Positions 25,100 through 32,746 of a DNA stretch of 42,202 nucleotides are shown in pieces (the stretch's first letter is position 1; each line of letters opens with the position of its first letter). Under the pieces are notes generated by a model. It did not search any database. It was not told the DNA's origin and saw only the letters and a list, made by a program, of their open reading frames with translations. The stretch is from CAYLHF01 sp964383365 (GTDB taxonomy: Bacteria > Bacteroidota > Rhodothermia > Rhodothermales > UBA10348), in the NCBI GenBank assembly GCA_964383365.1, contig CAYLHF010000024.1, forward strand, positions 1 through 42,202. Direction: 5' to 3'. A program made the position numbers and the translations under genes.

Positions 25100-26169
25100 G
25101 ATGCTTCTCCGTTCACGTTCGCAGCAAGGAGTTCAGCACCGCAGTCACCGCAGAATCTGAAGTCCGTAGGCAGACCCTTTGCGCCGCACGTCGGACATTC
25201 CCCGCGATACGGTCCCCACATGAATTCAACGGACTTCCCGGCCGCGGCCCGCTCACGAATACCGGCGATATCCGGGCGTCGCTTCTCGACAAAGGCCCGC
25301 ATACCCTCGTTAGGCTCGAAGCTGGTGTAGTGGGTGCTGAGCCAGTCTCTTGCGTGCCCGACCGTCTGGTACCACACGTTTTCCTTGTGGACGTTGACCT
25401 GCTGTTTTGTATAGCGCGTGCATTCCGGAAACTTCCCGAGCAGCTTAGTGCACATCTCGGCAACAGCTTCATCGAGCCGCGACAGATCGATTGCGTATCC
25501 ATCCACATTTTTCTGTGCCTTGGAGATTTCTTCCCTCGATGCTCCTTCAATAAAGACGCCGTCCTTCGTTACGGACGGTACGACCCGATTGACGAGTCCC
25601 CAGTCGAGCGCCTTGGATGCCGGTATTTTTTCATTCAGCATCAGGATTTCGCGGGCCCGCCGATCTCCCACCACGAGTGGCAACCACTGGGTAGAGCCTC
25701 CGCAGGCAACGGAGCCTACGTTCGTACCCACCTGGGCCAGATAACCGTGTTCGGCGATAATCGCCAGGTCGCACGCCAGTTGGGACTCGTTTCCCCCTCC
25801 CACGGCCATTCCGTTGATCCGCGCGATGACGGGCTTCCCTGTATTCAGGATACTCTGGATGTAGGCACTGAACAGGCCCATATACTTCCAGTAATCACCC
25901 GGACGTGCGGTGTATTCGGACTGGTATTCCTTCACATCGCCCCCCGTACAGAACGCCCTGGTTCCTGCCCCGGTAAAAACGATTACTCCGACCTGATCAT
26001 CGAACGACGCGTCTTGAAACGCGGCAGCCAACTCCCGCAATGCGGGTGTGCTGTAGGCATTGTAGGCCGACGGACGGTTGATGGTAATTTTCGCTACGTA
26101 GTCGCGCTTTTCATACAGAACTTCGTTCAATTCCAGCGCTTCCGCGGCCTGTGATTCAAAAAATGACAT
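25096..26169 (-). CDS. oah: 6-oxocyclohex-1-ene-1-carbonyl-CoA hydrolase with C-terminal zinc ribbon
   Basis: Crotonase-superfamily enzyme that hydrates and opens the ring of 6-oxocyclohex-1-ene-1-carbonyl-CoA to 3-hydroxypimelyl-CoA (Oah/BamA, a marker of anaerobic aromatic degradation). It shows INRPSAYNAYSTPALREL, RAFCTGGDVKEYQSEY, NGMAVGGGNESQLACDLAI, GTNVGSVACGGSTQWLP and HYTSFEPNEGMRAFVEKR. The last 35 residues add C-x2-C...C-x2-C (CPTCGAKGLP...FCGDCGAEL), a zinc-ribbon-like tail. The ATG at 26169 was chosen because GGTGAG lies just upstream; a GTG nine bases earlier is possible. First gene of the leftward operon. Confidence 0.93.
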   Translation of the reverse strand: MSFFESQAAEALELNEVLYEKRDYVAKITINRPSAYNAYSTPALRELAAAFQDASFDDQVGVIVFTGAGTRAFCTGGDVKEYQSEYTARPGDYWKYMGLFSAYIQSILNTGKPVIARINGMAVGGGNESQLACDLAIIAEHGYLAQVGTNVGSVACGGSTQWLPLVVGDRRAREILMLNEKIPASKALDWGLVNRVVPSVTKDGVFIEGASREEISKAQKNVDGYAIDLSRLDEAVAEMCTKLLGKFPECTRYTKQQVNVHKENVWYQTVGHARDWLSTHYTSFEPNEGMRAFVEKRRPDIAGIRERAAAGKSVEFMWGPYRGECPTCGAKGLPTDFRFCGDCGAELLAANVNGEAS

Positions 26170-26204
26170 ATATCTCACCCGAACTGGTTTTCATTTTCGC
26201 TCAA

Positions 26205-26224
26205 TACCGAACGATCGCTCGGTA
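26205..26224. promoter_or_regulatory. TetR-type operator 1 (oah side)
   Basis: 20-bp near-perfect palindrome TACCGAACGATCGCTCGGTA with one mismatched pair. It lies 36-55 bp upstream of the oah ATG, just downstream of a possible -10 box. Its core is almost the same as operator 2, so one dimeric regulator probably binds both. The pattern also resembles the CNAACGNNCGTTNG site described for the TetR-family PaaR of Thermus. Confidence 0.75.
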
Positions 26225-26350
26225 ATCTAACTTCTGGAAAGATAATAGACCTAATGTTCGGAGACATTATTCTCAATAAATATCGACGATGTCAGGTTCA
26301 TAATACGATTTCATCATATCGTAAAGCCTATATATCATCACGACCGATCA

Positions 26351-26378
26351 TTGACACTTTTGTTAAAGTGTGTATATT
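26351..26378 (+). promoter_or_regulatory. Sigma-70-like promoter of tetR-bcr operon
   Basis: A perfect -35 hexamer TTGACA (26351-26356) and TATATT (26373-26378) 16 bp apart; TATTAT at 26375-26380 with an 18-bp spacer is an alternative -10. The predicted transcription start falls at about 26385, the first base of operator 2. Confidence 0.7.
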
Positions 26379-26384
26379 ATAACT

Positions 26385-26402
26385 ACCGAGCGACCGCTCG
26401 GT
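26385..26402. promoter_or_regulatory. TetR-type operator 2 (tetR-bcr side)
   Basis: Perfect inverted repeat ACCGAGCG-AC-CGCTCGGT directly after the -10 box and 24-41 bp before the tetR ATG. Bound repressor would block initiation, giving autoregulation of tetR and control of the bcr genes behind it. Confidence 0.8.
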
Positions 26403-26426
26403 TTTACCCGGATTACTGATTCTGAA

Positions 26427-27053
26427 ATGAACTACACCCTGCTACAAAACAGCACCGAAACCAGTGATCGATTCATCGAGGTGCTTGAGATCGCTACACG
26501 GTTGATTGCGCGTCATGGTTTCGACACGGCCTCTGTCCGCATGATTGCCGGTGAGGCCGACTTGAGCCAGGCCGGACTCTATCACTATTTCACGAGTAAG
26601 GAGGAGGTACTGTATCTGATTCAGAAACATACGTTTACCTCTCTCCGCAATACCGTTGCGGCCAGAATTGACCCGGATGCACCGCCCCGGGATCGACTTC
26701 GATCGGTCATCCGGGGTCACCTGGAATTTTTTCTGAGTCACATGGATGCGCTCCGTGTATGCGCCTTCGAATACAACAAGTTGACCGGAGATCACTTCGA
26801 AGAGGTGGGACTCGTACAGGAAGACTATTTCCGAATTGCCCATAGCGTTGTTTCAGATGTTCTGCGTGCTAACGAAGACCTCGACTCAAAGCCTCCCCTG
26901 AACAGCAAACGGGCCACGCTCTACCTGTTCGGATCGCTCAACTGGATTCATATGTGGTTCGATACCGATCGCCCCGTAGATATCGATACCATGGTCGACG
27001 AACTGGTCGGCATGACGCTGGGGGGACTCTCTCAACACAAAGATCAGGCGTAG
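26427..27053 (+). CDS. TetR family transcriptional regulator of the benzoyl-CoA island
   Basis: 208 aa. The N-terminal helix-turn-helix is typical (LEIATRLIARHGFDTASVRMIAGEADLSQAGLYHYFTSKEEVLYLI in total, about residues 18-63), and the ligand-binding C-terminal domain resembles the TetR_C group found in acyl-CoA-responsive regulators. The ATG at 26427 is used because the upstream frame (from a GTG at 26370) would put operator 2 inside the gene. It is the first gene of the bcr operon, ending 2 bp before bcrC. The ligand is probably an aromatic or alicyclic acyl-CoA; this is inference from context. Confidence 0.92.
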   Translation: MNYTLLQNSTETSDRFIEVLEIATRLIARHGFDTASVRMIAGEADLSQAGLYHYFTSKEEVLYLIQKHTFTSLRNTVAARIDPDAPPRDRLRSVIRGHLEFFLSHMDALRVCAFEYNKLTGDHFEEVGLVQEDYFRIAHSVVSDVLRANEDLDSKPPLNSKRATLYLFGSLNWIHMWFDTDRPVDIDTMVDELVGMTLGGLSQHKDQA

Positions 27054-27055
27054 CG

Positions 27056-28276
27056 ATGCCCAAGATGTCAATCAGAGACGTGGAAGAATCTCCCACAAAT
27101 GGTACTCAGAGCACGATTCAGGCTCTGGTTGCGTCCTGCGAATCCATTTATTATGACGTCCACCTCAAACGAATCGCCTCCTGGAAAGCGGAAGACGAAA
27201 CCAGAAAGGCTGTCGGATATCTACCGGTATATATCCCCCGCGAATTGGTGCTTGCATGCGGCGTAAGACCGGTCGGGGTACGCGGAGGCGGAGACCAGAT
27301 CAATATCATCCGAGGGGACTCGTTCTACCAGTCCTACATCTGTCACCTCCCCAGAAGTGTCGTGGAACTGGGACTGACATCGTGGAAAGACACCCTCGAC
27401 GGCCTGATTTTTCCGGCCATCTGCGATGTCATCCGAAATCTTTCGGGAATCTGGCAGACCCTCTTCAAGGACCAGTTCACGTTCTTTCTGGATCTCCCGC
27501 AGGAATTCAGCGAAGAACTCGGGGGCAGATTCTACAGAACGCAGCTCGACGAACTGGCTACGCGCCTGAGTGCGCTCAGTGGTCAACCCTTCAATGAAGA
27601 ACGGTGCCGGGAAGAAATAGTCAGGTACAACGAAAATCGAAGGGCCATCCAGGCGCTGTCAGACCTGAGAACAAACAATCCTTCCTGGGTACCTACATCG
27701 GAGTACTATTTGGTCGTACGTGCCGGCGACCTGTTGGACGCGGACGAACATACCCGACTCGTCCGTACGTACACGCAATTGGCCATCGAACGGGCCAGGC
27801 CTGCCGAAGATAAGGCGCGCATTCTCATCGCCGGAGCATTCTGTGAACAACCTCCGCTGAACCTGATCAAGACGATCGAGAAAGCCGGTTGTTACGTCGT
27901 TGAGGAAGACATGACGGCCGGTCATCGATGGCTGACCGGAGATGTCTCCGAGACCGGCGATCCGGTGGATGCGCTCGTCAGTGCCTACCTCGAGAAGAGT
28001 TCGTATTCCTCGGTTCGTTATGAGGGGGATGAGCCTAAGACCGAGCAGCTACTTCGCAGTGTCCGGGAGAAACGGGCCAGCGGGGTCCTGTTGATGAGTC
28101 CGAGTTTCTGCGATCCGTCGCTCCTCGACCGACCTCACTTTCAACACTGTCTCGATGAGGCGGGAATTCCATATACGTCGCTGAAATACGCCGAAAACCT
28201 CGGACAATTTCAAACCATCCGCGAGCAGACCGGAACGTTCGCGGAAGCCATTCAACTCTGGGGTGAAACCGCATGA
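27056..28276 (+). CDS. bcrC: Benzoyl-CoA reductase, subunit C (class I, Thauera type)
   Basis: 406-aa HgdB-family subunit of the ATP-dependent dearomatising reductase; with BcrB it forms the catalytic module that binds benzoyl-CoA. The sequence follows Thauera BcrC almost segment by segment: AVGYLPVYIPRELVLACG, IIRGDSFYQSYICHLPRS, IFPAICDVIRNLSG, ILIAGAFCEQPPLNLIKT, SPSFCDPSLLD, KYAENLGQFQTIREQ. Likely [4Fe-4S] ligands are C68, C96 and C123. The start is ATG 27056 just after tetR; the stop overlaps bcrB. The N-terminus is about 20 residues longer than I recall for Thauera. Confidence 0.95.
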   Translation: MPKMSIRDVEESPTNGTQSTIQALVASCESIYYDVHLKRIASWKAEDETRKAVGYLPVYIPRELVLACGVRPVGVRGGGDQINIIRGDSFYQSYICHLPRSVVELGLTSWKDTLDGLIFPAICDVIRNLSGIWQTLFKDQFTFFLDLPQEFSEELGGRFYRTQLDELATRLSALSGQPFNEERCREEIVRYNENRRAIQALSDLRTNNPSWVPTSEYYLVVRAGDLLDADEHTRLVRTYTQLAIERARPAEDKARILIAGAFCEQPPLNLIKTIEKAGCYVVEEDMTAGHRWLTGDVSETGDPVDALVSAYLEKSSYSSVRYEGDEPKTEQLLRSVREKRASGVLLMSPSFCDPSLLDRPHFQHCLDEAGIPYTSLKYAENLGQFQTIREQTGTFAEAIQLWGETA

Positions 28277-29631
28277 AACCAAAAATGCCAGGCATGGACG
28301 GCCTCCCGAGAGGAAGGTCCGCTTCCCGATCACCGGAACCGGGTGACAAGAAAGACGAAAGCATGAAGCTGCAGAAGCGAATGCTGGCTGCTCACGCCGA
28401 AAAACTGGCCAATGCGAAGAAGGACGGCAAGAAAGTGGTATACACGTTCGTTCCCGGCAACGTGACCGAACTCATCCTTGCTTCCGGCGCCATCCCGGTC
28501 TACCCGGAAATCAATGCGCTGCAATCGGGTATGCGCAAGATGTCCGCCAGCTATATCCAGGAAGCCGAGCGATTCGGTCACTCGGAGGATGTCTGCACGT
28601 ACGTCAAGTGCGATGTCGGCATGATGCTCAAGGGTAACACCGGACCGACGGGGGTTCAACTCCCCGAACCGGACCTGTTACTGCTCAGCTATACCGGTTG
28701 CTTCGTCTTTATGAAGTGGTTCGAGAACCTGAAACAGCACTACAATTGCCCGTGCGTAATGCTGCACGTACCGTATCAGGCAGACGGCGTCATCACGCCT
28801 GCGATGCGCGAGTATGTGGCCCAGCAGATCGAGGACCGGGTGATCCCGGCACTGGAGTCGGTAACCGGGCAGAAGTTGGACCGCGAAGACCTTGCCCGCA
28901 GACTCGAACTCAGTCGGCAGGCAGAAGATGACATGGTCTGGGCGCTTCAGTCGGCCAAACATCGTCCCTCCCCGATCGACGCCTATTTTGCAGGGGTCTA
29001 CTACATCGGACCCATGTTTACGGCGTTCCGAGGCACCCAGGGAGCCGTGGACTACTATCGTTCGCTCCGTCAGGAGATTCAGGACCGGATCGACAAAGGT
29101 CTCGGGCCCATGACGCCGGACGGTGAACTGAAAAGAGAGCGATATAGACTTGTGGTCGAGGGCCCCCCGAATTGGACCAATTTCAGGTCTTTCTGGAAGA
29201 TTTTCTACGATGAGGGGGCGGTCGTAGTCGCCTCAAGCTATACAAAAGTGGGCGGAATCTATGATCTCGGATTCCGGCACGATCCGGACCGTCCGATCGA
29301 ATCGCTCGCCGAGTACTGCATGGGATGTTACACCAATCTGAATGTCCCGTCGCGAATCGACCTGCTTGAGAAATATATCCGTGAGTACAGCGCCGATGGT
29401 TTTGTGATCAACTCCATCAAGAGCTGTAATTCGTTCTCCGCCGGTCAACTCCTCATGCTTCGGGAATTGGAAGAGCGTACCGGCGTACCGGGTGGATTCA
29501 TCGAATCGGACCTGGTCGATCCCCGCTACTATTCACAGGCCAATATCAAGAACAGGCTGGAATCCTACCTACAGATGCTCGCCCAGCGCCGAGCCGGAAA
29601 GGTCAGCCGCCAAAGTGCACTGGTATCATGA
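28273..29631 (+). CDS. bcrB: Benzoyl-CoA reductase, subunit B (class I, Thauera type)
   Basis: 452-aa second catalytic subunit. Diagnostic stretches are VVYTFVPGNVTELILASG, VYPEINALQSGMRKMS, SEDVCTYVKCDVGMMLKGN (C108, C113), LLLSYTGCFVFMKWFE (C143), AYFAGVYYIGPMFTAFRGT, GPPNWTNFRSFWKIFYDEGA, YCMGCYTNLN, INSIKSCNSFSAGQLL and FIESDLVDPRYYSQANIKNR, closely matching the Thauera protein from memory. The first 30 residues are a basic, proline-rich extension; a later ATG (28363) could be the true start. Overlaps bcrC and bcrA by ATGA. Confidence 0.95.
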   Translation: MKPKMPGMDGLPRGRSASRSPEPGDKKDESMKLQKRMLAAHAEKLANAKKDGKKVVYTFVPGNVTELILASGAIPVYPEINALQSGMRKMSASYIQEAERFGHSEDVCTYVKCDVGMMLKGNTGPTGVQLPEPDLLLLSYTGCFVFMKWFENLKQHYNCPCVMLHVPYQADGVITPAMREYVAQQIEDRVIPALESVTGQKLDREDLARRLELSRQAEDDMVWALQSAKHRPSPIDAYFAGVYYIGPMFTAFRGTQGAVDYYRSLRQEIQDRIDKGLGPMTPDGELKRERYRLVVEGPPNWTNFRSFWKIFYDEGAVVVASSYTKVGGIYDLGFRHDPDRPIESLAEYCMGCYTNLNVPSRIDLLEKYIREYSADGFVINSIKSCNSFSAGQLLMLRELEERTGVPGGFIESDLVDPRYYSQANIKNRLESYLQMLAQRRAGKVSRQSALVS

Positions 29632-30977
29632 ATTACTATCTGGGTGTGGATCTGGGCTCGACGACCACCAAGGCCGTCCTCATTGACGATGCTGAGAAAG
29701 TCATCGGTCGTGGCCTTACGAATACGAGATGCAACTACTTTGTGGCCACGGAAGTCGCGAAAACCGAGGCGATGAATAATGCCCGGTTCTTTCTGCTGGA
29801 CCAGGAATTGGATCGTCAACTGGGCAATTCTCAAGTAAATAGCGCGTTTTCTCATACGGACCTCATGCAGTCGCTCGACGGTTACTTCCGTGTCGAAAAC
29901 ATGTACGTACAACTCGAAAGGCTTCGAGAGACCTGTATTTCGGTCGCACCAGAGAATCTAAAACCGGCCGTCAAGGAGATTTTCGTCACGATGACGGCGG
30001 AGGCCGAATCGTTGTTCGCCCCGGTCATGGTAGACCGATCGCGGTTTTTCCGGGATCTGGCGGGAAGTCGCTACTTCACCATCGCCGAAGAACTGGCGAA
30101 CACGGGAGGCCTCTCTTTCGAAACGCTCGCATCCGTATACGACAAGGCTATTCTGGTTGTAGAAAACCAGACGCTGGATATGGATTTCGGTGAGTCGACC
30201 CGTGATGCAATGAAATCGCTCGAGCGGGAACGCGAACGTTCGAACGGTTCTTCCGCATCGTCCCTACCGGCCAACGTCAGATCCGCCCTGATCGAAGCGA
30301 TCGACATGGCAAGTACCATGCCCATCGAGATCAGTGAGATGGTCGGAACGGGGTATGGTCGGCAGCGTCTTCCGTTTGAAAAACACCAGGTTCGCTCAGA
30401 AATACTCTGCCACGGCCTGGGGGCGCATTTCATGTTTCCCGATACCCGAACCGTCCTCGATATCGGTGGACAGGACACAAAAGCGATTCAGGTCGACGAT
30501 GCGGGTGTGGTGACCAATTTCCAGATGAACGACCGATGTGCGGCCGGTTGTGGAAGGTATCTCGGCTACATCGCCGACGAACTGAATCTGGGACTCCACG
30601 AACTGGGTCCTCTTTCTCTGCAGGCAGACCGAACGTGTCAGATCTGCAGCACCTGTACGGTCTTCGCTGGAACCGAGCTCAGAAATCTACTCAGTCTGGG
30701 AGAACGTCGTGAGAATATCCTCTCGGGCCTGCATCGGGCGATCATTCTGCGCGCGATGTCGCTCCTGGCCCGCTCGGGTGGTGTCGAAGACGAATTCACC
30801 TTCACCGGTGGAGTTGCCAAAAATGCCGCCGTGGTGGACGCTCTCGATACGCTCATCGTCGAGAATTACGGGAAGAGAACACTCAATATCCACACGGACT
30901 CGATCTATACGGGGGCCATTGGAGCCGCCCTCTATGCACACCGGGCGATCGACCTGGAGGAGGTGAACGTTGCTTAA
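29628..30977 (+). CDS. bcrA: Benzoyl-CoA reductase, subunit A (ATPase/electron activator)
   Basis: 449-aa ASKHA-fold subunit that with BcrD hydrolyses ATP and passes low-potential electrons to BcrBC. The phosphate-binding loop GVDLGSTTTKAVLID is at residues 6-20, the second motif LDIGGQDTKAIQVD at about 276, and the cluster-binding region MNDRCAAGCGRYLGYIADE has C304 and C308. A second cysteine group C337, C340, C343 (CQICSTCTVFAGTE) has more cysteines than the usual single one. A roughly 200-residue insertion after the first motif distinguishes BcrA from BcrD and from 2-hydroxyacyl-CoA dehydratase activators. Overlaps bcrB. Confidence 0.95.
   Translation: MNYYLGVDLGSTTTKAVLIDDAEKVIGRGLTNTRCNYFVATEVAKTEAMNNARFFLLDQELDRQLGNSQVNSAFSHTDLMQSLDGYFRVENMYVQLERLRETCISVAPENLKPAVKEIFVTMTAEAESLFAPVMVDRSRFFRDLAGSRYFTIAEELANTGGLSFETLASVYDKAILVVENQTLDMDFGESTRDAMKSLERERERSNGSSASSLPANVRSALIEAIDMASTMPIEISEMVGTGYGRQRLPFEKHQVRSEILCHGLGAHFMFPDTRTVLDIGGQDTKAIQVDDAGVVTNFQMNDRCAAGCGRYLGYIADELNLGLHELGPLSLQADRTCQICSTCTVFAGTELRNLLSLGERRENILSGLHRAIILRAMSLLARSGGVEDEFTFTGGVAKNAAVVDALDTLIVENYGKRTLNIHTDSIYTGAIGAALYAHRAIDLEEVNVA
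30953..30964 (+). promoter_or_regulatory. Strong ribosome binding site that fixes the bcrD TTG start
   Basis: The purine tract around GGAGGAGGTG just before 30970 is the strongest Shine-Dalgarno match I noticed in the window, and it overlaps the last codons of bcrA. Together with the in-frame stop at 30964 it supports initiation at TTG 30970. Confidence 0.6.
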
Positions 30978-31875
30978 TACTATTGGAGTTGATATCGGAT
31001 CGAGCGCGATAAAAGTCGCCCTCCTTACTCACCCGCTGATCGAAAAACGAATGGAAGCGGGAGAACCGCCGAACCCGGGAGACGGCCAGCAGTCGAGAGT
31101 CGCCGGTGTACGTATAGAACGCATTCGGAAACGCATTCCAGATACGGTCGCGACGACGTGTCTCGAACTGGTACTGGAAGAAGCCGATCTCACGATGGAT
31201 GACATCGCCTATGTAGCCACGACCGGCGAAGGAGACACGTTTCCACTCAAGACCGGCTATTTCTTTGGAATGACCACCCATAGCCGGGGGGCAAATTTCC
31301 TGTTTCCGGAAGCCCGGTCGGTACTCGATGTGGGAGCGCTCCATCAACGCGCGATGGTTGTCGATGAGCGATCGAAGGTGCTCAATTACCGGATGACGGG
31401 CCAATGCGCATCGGGTTCGGGCCAGTTTCTGGAGAATATCTCCCGTTATCTGGGTGTGACAACCGACGAAATCGGTCCACTTTCGCTCAAATCTGAAACA
31501 CCGGAAAAAGTGAGCGGGATCTGCGCGGTACTCGCTGAAACCGATGTCATCAACATGGTCTCCCGGGGCATCTCCAACGAAGACATCTTGAAAGGAATCC
31601 ACATCTCGCTCAGCGGCCGAATGTCGAAGCTCTTTCGGTCCGCAGGGGGCACGTTTCCACTCGTCATCACGGGCGGTCTCGCCCTCGACCCCGGTCTTAT
31701 AAAGACGCTCAATGAGGAACTGGAAAAAAAGGATCTTACGCCTGTCATTCGTACCCACGAATACTCACCCTTCGCAGGTGCGATTGGTGCTGCCCTGTGG
31801 GGAGCGTTTCGATGTCACAAGCAGGCTGCCCTGGAAGCGAGACCAACGAAGAATCCGATCCCCGCAGCACCGTAA
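30970..31875 (+). CDS. bcrD: Benzoyl-CoA reductase, subunit D (ATPase/electron activator)
   Basis: 301-aa ASKHA partner of BcrA. Motifs are IGVDIGSSAIKVALL (4-18), VATTGEGDTFPLKTGYFFGMTTHSRGA, SVLDVGALHQRAMVVDE, MTGQCASGSGQFLENISRYLG (cluster cysteine), ICAVLAETDVINMVSRGI and a C-terminal PFAGAIGAALWGAF. It starts with TTG at 30970: an in-frame TGA at 30964 rules out anything further upstream, and a strong GGAGGAGGTG ribosome site sits just ahead, inside the bcrA 3' end. A 46-bp spacer separates it from dch. The set bcrC-B-A-D in this order is the Thauera arrangement. Confidence 0.95.
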   Translation: MLNTIGVDIGSSAIKVALLTHPLIEKRMEAGEPPNPGDGQQSRVAGVRIERIRKRIPDTVATTCLELVLEEADLTMDDIAYVATTGEGDTFPLKTGYFFGMTTHSRGANFLFPEARSVLDVGALHQRAMVVDERSKVLNYRMTGQCASGSGQFLENISRYLGVTTDEIGPLSLKSETPEKVSGICAVLAETDVINMVSRGISNEDILKGIHISLSGRMSKLFRSAGGTFPLVITGGLALDPGLIKTLNEELEKKDLTPVIRTHEYSPFAGAIGAALWGAFRCHKQAALEARPTKNPIPAAP

Positions 31876-31921
31876 GGGAATACAAGCACCGGCCAGTCCC
31901 GGCCCGACATAGAGAAGACAG

Positions 31922-32719
31922 ATGACAGAGACCATGGAACAGTATATACAGACCGTCAGTCGGGATGGAATCACAAGGATTGTTCTTTCACGCACCCCGC
32001 TGAACGTTCTAACCATCGCCATGATGCGCGAACTCGCGTCCGCCCTGCTATCAGATGCAGTTACCCGTGACGCACGTGTGGTCGTTCTCGAGTCATCTGA
32101 AAAAGCCTTCTCCGCCGGAGTCGATGTGGCCGACCACACCCCGGATCTGATGGGCCAGATGCTGGAAATTTTTCACACGGTCATCGAGCGAATAAAGGCA
32201 TGTCCAGTACCCACCGTGGCGCTCGTCAAGAGGGCTGCCCTCGGCGGCGGGGCCGAACTGGCGACGAGTTGCGACATAGTTCTGGCAGGCGAACGGGCCA
32301 AGTTCGGCCAACCCGAGATTTTGCTTGGCGTCTTCCCGCCTGTGGCGATGATTAATCTGCCATCAACCGTCGGCGTCCGAAGAGCCGCTGAGATGATTTT
32401 TACCGGAAACACCGTTTCCGCAGAGGATGCTCATCAGATGGGACTCGTCAACAGGATCTGGCCCGACGAGTCGTTCGACGAAGAAGCCGGAAGATATCTG
32501 GACAGATTCTCCGGAATGAGCCGAAGCAGCCTCATCGAGACCAAAACCGCCTTTAGAGAGGCACTTTCCGTCCGCGACCCCCACGAGGCGATTGAAAGGC
32601 TCGAAGATCGCTACTTGCACAGTCTCATGGAGACCCATGATGCGAAAGAAGGCATCAGCGCGTATCTCGAAAAACGAAAACCTGTGTGGACCCATAAATC
32701 CGCTGTTCCCCTCACGTGA
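31922..32719 (+). CDS. dch: Cyclohexa-1,5-dienecarbonyl-CoA hydratase
   Basis: 265-aa crotonase-family protein that hydrates the BCR product to 6-hydroxycyclohex-1-ene-1-carbonyl-CoA, the substrate of Had. Features shared with Thauera Dch as I recall it are FSAGVDVADHTPDLMGQML, ALGGGAELATSCDIVLAG, AKFGQPEILLGVFPPVA and the C-terminal LMETHDAKEGISAYLEKRKPVW. Ordinary enoyl-CoA hydratases have an E-x-GxxPG motif where this protein reads GVFPPVA, which separates the families. Located directly after bcrD in the same operon. Confidence 0.92.
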   Translation: MTETMEQYIQTVSRDGITRIVLSRTPLNVLTIAMMRELASALLSDAVTRDARVVVLESSEKAFSAGVDVADHTPDLMGQMLEIFHTVIERIKACPVPTVALVKRAALGGGAELATSCDIVLAGERAKFGQPEILLGVFPPVAMINLPSTVGVRRAAEMIFTGNTVSAEDAHQMGLVNRIWPDESFDEEAGRYLDRFSGMSRSSLIETKTAFREALSVRDPHEAIERLEDRYLHSLMETHDAKEGISAYLEKRKPVWTHKSAVPLT

Positions 32720-32746
32720 CAAAAGCGAACAGGTCTGATGTAACCG

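Larger units (their letters stand above)
26170..26426. promoter_or_regulatory. Divergent regulatory region between oah and tetR-bcr operons
   Basis: 257 bp, much more AT-rich than the flanking genes. It holds the two TetR-type palindromes and the tetR promoter listed separately, a -10-like TATTAT for the oah direction (minus strand, 26247 to 26242), and two further inverted repeats: TAATGT-N6-ACATTA (26252-26269) and TACGAT-N8-ATCGTA (26304-26323), which might be sites for another regulator. It probably controls the entire benzoyl-CoA island. Confidence 0.8.

Noticed and set aside
26954..27055. Upstream extension of bcrC overlapping tetR
   Set aside because: Family alignment begins after ATG 27056; the extension is tetR read in another frame.
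30883..31758. 291-aa minus-strand open frame opposite bcrD
   Set aside because: Antisense shadow of a well-conserved gene; no recognisable domains and no ribosome site.
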